Source: Gemmatimonadales bacterium UBA2960
GTDB lineage: Bacteria; Gemmatimonadota; Gemmatimonadetes; Longimicrobiales; Gaopeijiaceae
DNA length: 8,206 nt
NCBI GenBank assembly: GCA_002348465.1
Contig: DEBI01000105.1
Location: 1 to 8,206 of the forward strand
Direction: 5' to 3'
In this document: piece by piece, positions 1 through 6,242 of the stretch
Layout of the letters: each line of letters opens with the position of its first letter
Numbering within the stretch: position 1 is the first letter of the stretch
Notes under the pieces: generated by a model
What the model saw: the letters and a program-made list of their open reading frames with translations, nothing else
Told to the model about the DNA's origin: nothing
The model's database searches: none
Translations under genes and position numbers: made by a program

Positions 1-70
1 TGCAACCCTCGCCTCTAGGCCTTCAATCGTAAGAATTGATGCGTCAGTCATCCATGTCCTCAGACAATTG

Positions 71-111
71 AAGCGGTGCCCAGTGGACACCGCTTATTAA
101 GAATCATTCTT
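71..111 (+). terminator. Possible terminator: 8-bp hairpin plus AT-rich palindrome
   Basis: AAGCGGTG (71-78) and CACCGCTT (88-95) are perfect inverted repeats around a 9-nt loop. They are followed by an AT-rich stretch containing AAGAAT-C-ATTCTT (99-111), a second perfect inverted repeat. A GC-containing stem followed by AT-rich sequence fits an intrinsic terminator for a gene ending left of the window. There is no clean run of T, however, so it may be weak or may have another role. The stem itself is read directly from the sequence; its function is inferred. Confidence 0.4.
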
Positions 112-669
112 CATTAATTAGAAGCAAAAGCTAGAGCCGTCTGGGGTCGCGGTCAACTCAAGCCCAATGTGCTAAAAACCATGTATCCTAAGGGATATCT
201 CCCACACCTAGCCTAGCCCTAAACATGATTTCCGCGTGCCACAAGTCGAGTGACCACAGGATCCCACGGACAGAGGTCACCGCACCACCAACACAACCTT
301 TGCCCCATCCCGCCTCTAGCCACCCAATACGCTCACCCTTCGGCGCGAAGGAACCTACGTGTTCCTGTATCGGTTATCAGAACCCAGCCGGCCACGAACC
401 AGAATCACTATTCTATTTTAGGGTGGCACGACACAGTGGCGACCAACCCGAAAACCCTAGGGCGTCACAGTTGGACTTTTACCCCTATAAACATAAGTCA
501 GACCATAACTTGCGTAAGACTCCTCTTCCGCTTTTCGGTTGACTCTTATCGACTAGTAAAGAAGATTCGCATTGCCATGGCAAGCAGAGCCGGTTAACAC
601 AATTATTCCCTCCTTGGCTACCCAACCGCATACAGGCCACCCGAAAACCGACCTCCACCCGACTGCAAC
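112..669. other. Long region without a supported gene (5' leader / intergenic)
   Basis: I see no credible gene here. The open frames on both strands give low-complexity peptides rich in Pro, Ser, His and Arg, with no domain, signal peptide or membrane segment, as expected of chance reading frames. Contents worth noting are two inverted repeats that share two bases and so cannot form together (CCTTCG-GCG-CGAAGG at 337-351 and GGAAC-CTACGT-GTTCC at 350-365), and a 12-bp perfect palindrome, TTGCCATGGCAA, at 572-583. The region presumably holds the promoter and 5' untranslated region of the plus-strand gene pair starting at 670. Confidence 0.5.
572..600 (+). promoter_or_regulatory. Weak candidate promoter for the lipoprotein-protease pair
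   Basis: TTGCCA (572-577) matches the sigma70 -35 consensus at 5 of 6 positions. A 17-nt spacer leads to TAACAC (595-600), a poor -10 with only 3 of 6 matches. It lies about 70 nt before the start codon at 670. The -35 is embedded in the palindrome TTGCCATGGCAA (572-583), which could be an operator half-site pair or coincidence. The case rests on position and one good hexamer only. Confidence 0.2.
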
Positions 670-1065
670 ATGCCCCGAAACAGTTCATTGATCGCTCGGC
701 TCTCCAGTATTGGGGTTCTTTTCTCAATGCTCGCTTGCGACGTCGAAGAGGCACTTCCTGGCCCGGGCACTATGCTTGCGACGCTAGTAAGCCCCGTAGA
801 AGGCGGAGAAGGAGGGGCAGTGATCGAGCTTTTGGGGGACGGCGTTCTGTCTATCGAAGGTGTTGGGCCTACAGAGGTCTTTTCTCGACTGAATAAGGAT
901 GGAGCACGGGTCGCACTAATTAACCAAGAAGGTGATCAGCTAATGTTTCTGATTGATTTAGCCGATACGCTTCAGCTACCCAGCTTCGTAATCGAGGAAG
1001 TAGCAGGGCCTGACGACCAGCTGAGGCCTGACCTTGGAAAGTACAAGATCGAGTTCGAGCGATGA
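670..1065 (+). CDS. Small predicted lipoprotein, possibly with a cohesin-like beta domain
   Basis: A 131-aa protein of no family I can name with certainty. A basic N-terminus (MPRNSSLIAR) and a hydrophobic stretch lead to S-M-L-A-C, a lipobox with the acylated Cys at residue 23; Asp follows at +2. After a short acidic linker, residues 33-130 alternate short hydrophobic strands with Gly/Asp turns (roughly ATLVSP, GAVIELL, VLSIEGV, ARVALIN, MFLIDLA, FVIEEV, KYKIEF). I see no catalytic motif. The strand order and the 'GAVIEL...VLSIEGV...RVALINQEG...LMFLIDL' rhythm resemble a compact cohesin-type domain; this is pattern resemblance, not a proven hit. No clear Shine-Dalgarno precedes the ATG. The stop overlaps the next gene's start as ATGA (1062-1065), so the two are probably coupled and work together. 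Likely role: envelope-anchored binding partner or accessory of the downstream secreted protease. Confidence 0.75.
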   Translation: MPRNSSLIARLSSIGVLFSMLACDVEEALPGPGTMLATLVSPVEGGEGGAVIELLGDGVLSIEGVGPTEVFSRLNKDGARVALINQEGDQLMFLIDLADTLQLPSFVIEEVAGPDDQLRPDLGKYKIEFER

Positions 1066-2987
1066 GAGTCGGGAAGAGTTGGCGAGCCCAGGCAATGGTC
1101 GCAGGCTCCGTCATCGGGTTTCTAGTGCTCCTGGCGCCGGCCCGCTCATCGGCTCAAGACATCGAAGCGGTCGCTCACCGGAAGGGTATTACGGTCCCAG
1201 AAGCCTATTACCAGCGCATGCAGGAGGATCCGACTGCCTACGAATTTGAACGAGCACTCTTTCGCCGGGCCGGCGGTGCTTCTGCTTCGGGAGAAGTTCG
1301 CATTCCAGTTATCCTAGGCCTCTTCGTGGACTCCGACGCAGATCCACATATCACCCGGGAAATGGTGGAGGCCTCACTCTTCAAAGGGCCCGCTGAGCGG
1401 GGCACCATAACTGAGTCTTATCTAGAAATGTCTCGCGGAGCCCTCACGGTATCGGGCGATGTAATAGGATGGGTGCGCACCGGCCTCACTATGAGTGAAG
1501 TAGTTGGCTCGGACTCTGCCCTAGGCCCGGATGCACGTGTGGGCGAATGGATCGTTGACATGCTGAATCAAGCCGATGCCGACGTTGACTTCCGGCAGTA
1601 CGACAACGACGGTCCAGACGGGCAACCGAACAGTGGCGACGACGACGGCTACGTAGACGTCATTACCGTAGAATTCCTAGAGGTCGCGGCGTCTTGTGGC
1701 GGTCCAGCGATCTGGCCCCACCGCTGGACCATTTCAGCACAAACGGGCTCTCCGTTCCAGACCAACGATATCGGTGCGAATGGCCTTCCGATCCTCGTCC
1801 ATGACTACATAACGCAGAGCGCCGCGGACTGCTCTGGCACTAAAGTTCAAGATGCTGGCGTGATCGCACACGAGTTCGGGCACGCCCTCGGCCTACCAGA
1901 CTACTATCACTGGGTCGATCGGGAGCTTGGACCCGAGGGTCGGCGCTGGGTGCTTGGTTGCTGGGCCCTGATGGCAGCCGGGTCTTGGGGATGTGGCCCC
2001 GTGGGGTCCACCCGAGAGCCGTACGGACCTGCTCATATGATTGGACACTCTAAGGGTACCCTAGGCTGGGTAAATTACCTCGATATTGGTGAGGTATGGA
2101 ACGAGGAAATCTTTCTGGGTCCGGCCCAGACAGATGGCAACGTGCTCAGAATACCGCTCGACCCTGGCGGACTCGAACACCCTCCGACCGAGTTTCTCTT
2201 CGCCGAATTTCGAGCGCAGATAGGGTTTGACCACGCCCTACCTGCAACCGGAGTTCTTCTATACAAGCAAGATTCTTCGGCAAGCCTTCGTCCCGATCCT
2301 GCCACCAACGAGCCTTACTATCTAACCATGCTCGAGCAAGACGGAAATCGCGGCCTCCTTAAGACGACGCCCGAAGGAGGCAATCGAGGCGAAGCTGGTG
2401 ACGCGTGGGGAGTAAATGGATTAGTGGGTAAGCTGAACGGTGAAACAAACCCTTCGCTTCGGCTCCATAACGGCGACTGGCCGCCAGTCATGGTCCACGA
2501 GGTCTCCGTCCAAGACGGCTTAGCCAGGCTCGTAGTATCAACCGGTCAGACGCCGCGGCTGGTCGAGCGCCCAGAGACAGTCGAAGTCATGCAGATAAGA
2601 AGCTTTGCAGTACCTGTCAGGATAGCTGGTGGCCACGGCCCTTACACCGGAGTTGGGACGCTACCCCAAGGATTTTCTTTTGAAAATATCGGAGACGAGC
2701 TCTTCCTGATCGGCTCACTTCAAGAAGCTGGAGAAAATTCGTATTCGATAGCCGTCCGCGACCGCCTCGGTAACCCCTCACCAACCGTGACGCTTACCGT
2801 CAACGCTACTGGCGATTGGGTAATAGCATCAACTGATCTGATCGAAGGATTTCTCGACCCTGAGAACGATCCGCTTACAGATGGAGAGCGAGTTTACCTA
2901 GATCAGACAGGCAACAACAACAATCGCTTTGACGTTGGGGACCTTAGGAAATGGCTGCGGGCGCAGGGGCCCCAGGAACGCCACTGA
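1062..2987 (+). CDS. Secreted M6-family (immune inhibitor A-like) zinc metalloprotease with dockerin-like tail
   Basis: A 641-aa secreted endopeptidase. Residues 1-31 form a signal peptide (basic start, hydrophobic VAGSVIGFLVLLA, cleavage expected after SSA-31). Residues 32-78 look like a short propeptide. The catalytic domain spans about 80-400: an acidic calcium-binding-like segment (DNDGPDGQPNSGDDDGYVD, 181-199) as seen in M6 enzymes, the zinc site HEFGHALGLPD (270-280; H270 and H274 as ligands, E271 as general base, D280 as probable third ligand), and a Met-turn-like WALMAAGSW (301-309). C212, C257, C300 and C311 may form disulfides. Residues about 505-580 resemble an Ig/cadherin-like putative-binding domain ending in PTVTLTV. 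The C-terminus (about 600-635) carries a single GNNNNRFDVGD loop and helix like half a dockerin: N618, N620, D624 and D627 fit calcium-ligand positions 3, 5, 9 and 12, while position 1 (T616) does not. The start overlaps the lipoprotein stop by 4 nt. Substrate unknown. Confidence 0.9.
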   Translation: MRVGKSWRAQAMVAGSVIGFLVLLAPARSSAQDIEAVAHRKGITVPEAYYQRMQEDPTAYEFERALFRRAGGASASGEVRIPVILGLFVDSDADPHITREMVEASLFKGPAERGTITESYLEMSRGALTVSGDVIGWVRTGLTMSEVVGSDSALGPDARVGEWIVDMLNQADADVDFRQYDNDGPDGQPNSGDDDGYVDVITVEFLEVAASCGGPAIWPHRWTISAQTGSPFQTNDIGANGLPILVHDYITQSAADCSGTKVQDAGVIAHEFGHALGLPDYYHWVDRELGPEGRRWVLGCWALMAAGSWGCGPVGSTREPYGPAHMIGHSKGTLGWVNYLDIGEVWNEEIFLGPAQTDGNVLRIPLDPGGLEHPPTEFLFAEFRAQIGFDHALPATGVLLYKQDSSASLRPDPATNEPYYLTMLEQDGNRGLLKTTPEGGNRGEAGDAWGVNGLVGKLNGETNPSLRLHNGDWPPVMVHEVSVQDGLARLVVSTGQTPRLVERPETVEVMQIRSFAVPVRIAGGHGPYTGVGTLPQGFSFENIGDELFLIGSLQEAGENSYSIAVRDRLGNPSPTVTLTVNATGDWVIASTDLIEGFLDPENDPLTDGERVYLDQTGNNNNRFDVGDLRKWLRAQGPQERH

Positions 2988-2988
2988 A

Positions 2989-3005
2989 GTTTGAGACCCT
3001 CAAAC
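2989..3005. terminator. Hairpin between convergent genes, possible bidirectional terminator
   Basis: GTTTGAG (2989-2995), loop ACC, CTCAAAC (2999-3005) form a perfect 7-bp stem starting 2 nt after the protease stop codon. A pyrimidine-rich CCCCCTTTCTTTAT follows about 15 nt later, too far for a canonical T-tract. It lies in the 66-nt gap between convergent genes, where a terminator shared by both directions would be useful. It is a weak intrinsic terminator at best. Confidence 0.35.
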
Positions 3006-3053
3006 CCCACTAGAGCCTGCCCCCTTTCTTTATATCAATCCTGGTTTGGCCCT

Positions 3054-3656
3054 TTAATACTCGGGACTCTCAAGCAGAGCTGTGCGCATAATCTTGGACC
3101 AGTCTGAAAGCGAGTGCTGGAGATAACGGGCCGGCTCAGCAGGACTCCGCCCGATGGGACCCTGGGTGCCCGATTCCGTTATCACATGCACAAACGTCGG
3201 GCCTTTAACCGAAAGGACCTCGGGAACCTCGGTAGACCACGCTCCCGCATCGTCAAAGCGATAGACCACCCTGAAACCAGCTGCGTCAGCCACACCAGAG
3301 TAGTCCAGTCTTCCAGCCGCAGGTACAGGTTGATTCCCCGTGATTTCGTATTCACCGTTGTCGCACACAATCAGAATAAAATTCTCTGCAGCACTTCCGA
3401 CGACGGTCGCCAAAGTACCAAGTGACATCAACATGCTTCCATCACCATTGACGCACACGACCTTCCGGGCTGGCTGAGCCAAAGCAAGCCCCAGAGCCAG
3501 GTCAGCTGCGTGACCCATAGCGCTATCCGCAGACGCAAAATCAAGATCACTGTCTGAAAGTATGCCCCACGGGCGAACCACACTCATGGTCGTTACTACA
3601 GCTTCGTTCGTTCTGTAGCGAGCGAGCGGACCCAGAAGCTGAGCCACGGTCAGCAC
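3054..3656 (-). CDS. ThDP-dependent 2-oxoacid decarboxylase, beta (PP-domain) subunit, sulfopyruvate decarboxylase-like
   Basis: Cofactor-binding half of a split thiamine-diphosphate decarboxylase of the sulfopyruvate/phosphonopyruvate group (ComE-like), 200 aa from the chosen start. It shows S-A-M-G-H-A (45-50), then the ThDP/Mg motif beginning VNGDGSMLMSLGTL (69-82) and closing at CDNGEYEITGNQP (98-110), with D72 and N100 as expected metal ligands; the TGNQP element is typical of this group. I chose the GTG at 3656 because it overlaps the alpha stop by one base (TAGTG), giving coupled translation and the usual subunit length. A longer frame runs back to 3782 but would overlap alpha by about 125 nt and adds a Pro/Cys/Arg-rich segment that looks non-native. 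No Shine-Dalgarno is visible, which fits coupling. The substrate (sulfopyruvate, phosphonopyruvate or another 2-oxo acid) cannot be fixed from sequence. This is the last gene of the operon; its stop is at 3054. Confidence 0.85.
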   Translation of the reverse strand: MLTVAQLLGPLARYRTNEAVVTTMSVVRPWGILSDSDLDFASADSAMGHAADLALGLALAQPARKVVCVNGDGSMLMSLGTLATVVGSAAENFILIVCDNGEYEITGNQPVPAAGRLDYSGVADAAGFRVVYRFDDAGAWSTEVPEVLSVKGPTFVHVITESGTQGPIGRSPAEPARYLQHSLSDWSKIMRTALLESPEY

Positions 3657-4189
3657 TAGTCTAGGTCTCGCGTCAGAAGGAGCGCGGCAGGGATGCCAAG
3701 GGCTTGGGTCGAATCCAGCAATCGGGCAATCGCAGCGACCGGATCCTCCCCGGCAGAGCAGCGCCAGAATGGGATCCCCCAAGCGTTGAAGGTTGGCTCC
3801 GTAAGCAATGCTGTAGAGTCTACATCGGGCCGGGTGAGAAGCTCCCGCGTAAGGGCGTGGTCTTGGTTCACACCCGACTGCTCCATCTTCTGGTACCCAC
3901 GACCTGTAACGATGACTGGGACCGGGGCCCCCATACGCTGCGCCGTCCCGCGGATAGCGTCACCTGATTCTAGTAAGCCGGTATTCTGAATGACTACGAT
4001 GGGTGACGCGCCCCCTAGCCACAATCCAGCAGCTACCGCGAACGCCTCACCCTCTCGGGTTACAGTCACAAGTTGGATCGCGGCATGCAGAGCCACCTCG
4101 TCGAAGAGAGGGCCAGACATATTGTCAGGAATACCGACAACGTGAGTAACTCCACCCCGCATAAGACCATCTACCGTGCGCCTGGCCAC
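3656..4189 (-). CDS. ThDP-dependent 2-oxoacid decarboxylase, alpha (Pyr-domain) subunit, sulfopyruvate decarboxylase-like
   Basis: Pyrimidine-binding half of the same enzyme (ComD-like), 177 aa. It opens with a helix and GGVTHVVGIPDN (12-23), the family's N-terminal strand. Next come TREGEAFAVAAGLWLGG (44-60), in which E46 aligns with the conserved glutamate that activates the thiamine ring, and then VVIQNTGLLESGDAI (65-79), the subunit-interface signature. The rest (PVIVTGRGYQ, and LLTRDLD at the end) fits a complete Pyr domain. With the beta subunit it should form an alpha-beta active site at the interface, releasing CO2 from a 2-oxo acid to give an aldehyde. The start is a GTG only 5 nt after the permease stop, preceded by GGGTG about 8 nt upstream; translation is probably coupled. 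The neighbours upstream are the permease and LutABC, whose oxo-acid product could be the substrate. Phosphonopyruvate decarboxylase and other uncharacterised paralogues remain alternatives. Confidence 0.85.
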   Translation of the reverse strand: MARRTVDGLMRGGVTHVVGIPDNMSGPLFDEVALHAAIQLVTVTREGEAFAVAAGLWLGGASPIVVIQNTGLLESGDAIRGTAQRMGAPVPVIVTGRGYQKMEQSGVNQDHALTRELLTRPDVDSTALLTEPTFNAWGIPFWRCSAGEDPVAAIARLLDSTQALGIPAALLLTRDLD

Positions 4190-4194
4190 CTCAG

Positions 4195-5589
4195 CTACAC
4201 CCGTGATGCATTCCTGCTCGTCGTAATCACCCCTGCAACGAGCATCGCTAGAAGCATGGAGCCAGCACCCATAGCGAGGTCGGGCTGCGTATAGACCAGA
4301 ATCGCAAGTATCGCCACATAAAGCACGAGTGTGACCGCCGGCAGCACGGGGTGTCCCGGCATGCGGAAAGGACGCACGAGGTCGGGTCGGGAGGCCCGCA
4401 GCTTAAAGTATGCGAGCAGGACCATCGTATCGACCGTAATCGCTATAGTCATCATGAAGCGAATCAGGGTCTCGAAGCTGGCTGTGAGCGCGAGCGCACC
4501 AATCCAGATCGTGATCATGATTAGAGCGTTACGCGGTGTACCCCTCGCGTCTACGTCCGCGAGAGAGCGTGGTGCAAGCCCCTCGCGGGCGAGTCCGAAC
4601 GCAACGCGGGGCAGGCCGAGGAAGTTCACGTTAGCGCTGCTGACCAGGATCAAGAGGCTGGCGACGAGCACCACGAGGCCTGCCGTCTGTCCGAAGACCG
4701 CGGCCGTGGCCTCCCGCGCCACAAGGTCTGCACCGGCCATCTCTGCGGGCGTCATCGCCAACAGGAATGAGATGTTCATGAGGAGGTAGAGCACCATCAC
4801 GGCAATCGCGCCACCCAGCAGGATCTTGGGCAGTGATTTCCCGGGATCGACGACTTCCTCCGACATCTTTGCTGCGTCTTCCCACCCATAGTACGCAAAG
4901 GAAATCGACTGGTAGGCCAGAGCATAGCCGAGGAGTCCGGCAGTCGCTTCGCCGGAAACTAGCGGCGTACTGTCCACCCCGGATGACGCCGTTCCCCCGA
5001 CGATACCAACGGCCGCGATTGCCAGGACGATCACCACCTTGATCGCCGTCGTGACGTTCTGAAAAGTCGTACTGGCCTTCAGCCCTCGAGTGTGCAGGAC
5101 GAAGTAAGCCAGCACTACCGCGAGTGCGACGACCCCCACCCACGACAACTCGATGTCCCCGAGCCAGGAGGGGCCTTCGAGGACAAAGAAGACTGTTGCG
5201 GGCACTTCCGTCGTCCCGTGAACTAGCATGAAAAGATATCCCGAGATCAGAACAGCCTTCGACGCTCCACTGAAGCCCCGCGTCACGAAGATCTCGGACC
5301 AACCAGCGACGAATCCCATTGTGTCACCCCATGCATGTCGGGCATACACATACTTGCCGCCGGCTTCCGGCAGAGCCGCGGCCATTTCCGCTAGCATGAG
5401 TGTGCTCAGTCCAGCCATCACGCCACCAAAGAACCACATTCCAAGGATGACGAACGGATCGCGCAGGTAGCCGGCGATGAGCCCTGGGGTCCCAAGGATC
5501 CCAGCGCCAATGACGATACCTACTGTGACCGCAAGCCCATCTCGCACTCGCAGGACACGTCTAAGTTGGGTCGGACTTGAATCGCCCAC
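4195..5589 (-). CDS. APC-superfamily amino acid/organic cation permease
   Basis: Inner-membrane transporter of the amino acid-polyamine-organocation superfamily, 464 aa, with about 12 hydrophobic segments by eye. Counting from the first in-frame GTG (5628), the hallmarks are the unwound TM1 motif GIVIGAGILGTPG (37-49), the TM2 end EMAAALPEAGGKYVYAR (81-97), the TM6 and following loop FAYYGWEDAAKMSEEV (244-259) leading into DPGKSLPK, and PFRMPGHPVLP (420-430) before the last pair of helices. I prefer the GTG at 5589 (14th codon of that frame), because AGGTGAT, an exact match to the extended anti-SD complement, lies just upstream with ideal spacing; the earlier GTG at 5628 has no visible ribosome site. 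It lies between lutC and the ThDP decarboxylase in one operon, so it plausibly imports the substrate of the pathway or an amino acid that feeds it. Substrate specificity cannot be read from the sequence. Confidence 0.88.
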   Translation of the reverse strand: MGDSSPTQLRRVLRVRDGLAVTVGIVIGAGILGTPGLIAGYLRDPFVILGMWFFGGVMAGLSTLMLAEMAAALPEAGGKYVYARHAWGDTMGFVAGWSEIFVTRGFSGASKAVLISGYLFMLVHGTTEVPATVFFVLEGPSWLGDIELSWVGVVALAVVLAYFVLHTRGLKASTTFQNVTTAIKVVIVLAIAAVGIVGGTASSGVDSTPLVSGEATAGLLGYALAYQSISFAYYGWEDAAKMSEEVVDPGKSLPKILLGGAIAVMVLYLLMNISFLLAMTPAEMAGADLVAREATAAVFGQTAGLVVLVASLLILVSSANVNFLGLPRVAFGLAREGLAPRSLADVDARGTPRNALIMITIWIGALALTASFETLIRFMMTIAITVDTMVLLAYFKLRASRPDLVRPFRMPGHPVLPAVTLVLYVAILAILVYTQPDLAMGAGSMLLAMLVAGVITTSRNASRV

Positions 5590-5592
5590 GAC

Positions 5593-5599
5593 ATCACCT
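5593..5599 (-). promoter_or_regulatory. Ribosome binding site deciding the permease start
   Basis: On the minus strand AGGTGAT lies 3 nt before the GTG at 5589. It matches the extended complement of the usual 16S 3' end (TAAGGAGGTGATCC), which puts 7 nt between AGG and the start codon, near optimal. The alternative GTG at 5628 has no such site. The 16S sequence of this organism is assumed to be standard. Confidence 0.55.
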
Positions 5600-5651
5600 G
5601 AGTTGATAAAGAGGTTTCTTAATAACACTGACGGTACTTGCAGTCTGCCTC

Positions 5652-6242
5652 TTAGGCCACCAGCGCGATTACACGGCCCGGCCCATGAACGCCCTTAACC
5701 ATCACCTGGCCTATGTCGGCCGACTTAGATGGTCCGGAGTGCATTCCGAGCGCTGCCGACATATCGGGACCAACGGCCTCCAAGGCGTCTGCTAAGGCTG
5801 AGTATACCGAGTCCGCTTCCACAAGAACGACAAGGACCGGTGGAAGAAGCTGCGCTCGACGACCATCTCTGGCGTCCATTAACAGCGAGCCCGTCTCTGC
5901 AACTGCCGCGCGAGCCCGGCTGATACCGACAGATGCGGTATGCTCCTTCCCAAGCGCTACCCTCGGTGGCCCACCAAGCCCTTCCAGGTCACTAGGGACT
6001 CCAGCACCCATCGATATACTGTCATAATCCAAGAGAAACACTCGTAGCCATTCTCTGCGCTGTGCGACGGTTGCAAAGTGAACAACCTCGCCACCCGCCT
6101 GAGTAAACATCGAAGCAAAACCATCCAGGGCCGGCGGCGACGGATCCGGCCGCCACCCGCCAAAGTGCCCGGGGTGCTCGACGGCCTCCCTCTGCTCCCG
6201 AGCTCGACGCAGCGCGTCGAGGATCGCTTCGCGTGCACTCAT
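5652..6242 (-). CDS. lutC: LUD-domain protein, LutC-type lactate utilization subunit
   Basis: Third subunit of the LutABC-type 2-hydroxyacid oxidation complex, 196 aa, cytoplasmic. After an N-terminal helix (SAREAILDALRRAREQRE) it is a single LUD domain. Near residue 100 comes VGISRARAAVAETGSLLM, the conserved 'AETG' block, then LLPPVLVVLVEAD, and near the C-terminus PSKSADIGQVMVKGVHGPG (the family's 'S-x-x-ADI...GVHGP' signature; here Lys-Ser replaces the more usual Arg-Thr). I chose the ATG at 6242: it overlaps the lutB stop as ATGA, and a good GAGGGG site sits 5 nt upstream. A TTG 18 nt earlier (6260) would add six residues and lose that site. The gene ends 23 or 62 nt before the permease, depending on that start. 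In Bacillus subtilis all three Lut proteins are needed for growth on L-lactate; the substrate here may differ given the downstream decarboxylase. Confidence 0.88.
   Translation of the reverse strand: MSAREAILDALRRAREQREAVEHPGHFGGWRPDPSPPALDGFASMFTQAGGEVVHFATVAQRREWLRVFLLDYDSISMGAGVPSDLEGLGGPPRVALGKEHTASVGISRARAAVAETGSLLMDARDGRRAQLLPPVLVVLVEADSVYSALADALEAVGPDMSAALGMHSGPSKSADIGQVMVKGVHGPGRVIALVA

Noticed and set aside
2..100. Open frame of about 32 codons entering from the left edge and ending at TAA (98-100), possible tail of an upstream gene
   Set aside because: Too short to recognise, no motif, and its end overlaps the 71-95 hairpin; plausible but not supportable without upstream sequence.
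486..491. TATAAA resembling a -10 box
   Set aside because: The nearest -35-like TTGGAC (471-476) is only 9 nt away, and nothing suitable lies at 16-18 nt.
572..583. Perfect palindrome TTGCCATGGCAA as a specific operator
   Set aside because: A 12-bp perfect palindrome is expected about twice by chance in 8 kb, and no regulator gene is nearby; kept only as part of a low-confidence promoter note.
225..597. Two overlapping plus-strand open frames of 105 and 115 codons
   Set aside because: Compositions rich in Pro, Ser, His and Arg, no domain or signal, weak or absent ribosome sites, and each is as good as the other; typical of chance frames.
485..754. Minus-strand 89-codon frame overlapping the lipoprotein start
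   Set aside because: Arg/Cys/Ser-rich chance frame antisense to a better supported gene; no ribosome site or recognisable domain.
3657..3782. Upstream extension of the decarboxylase beta frame to an ATG at 3782
   Set aside because: It would overlap the alpha gene by about 125 nt and adds an unfamiliar Pro/Cys/Arg-rich segment; the GTG at 3656 gives the family's usual length.
4631..5302. 223-codon minus-strand frame within the permease gene
   Set aside because: A shifted-frame shadow of the permease; the peptide is rich in Arg, Gly and Asp and lacks hydrophobic segments, while the permease frame is intact and conserved throughout, so it is neither a frameshift nor an overlapping gene.
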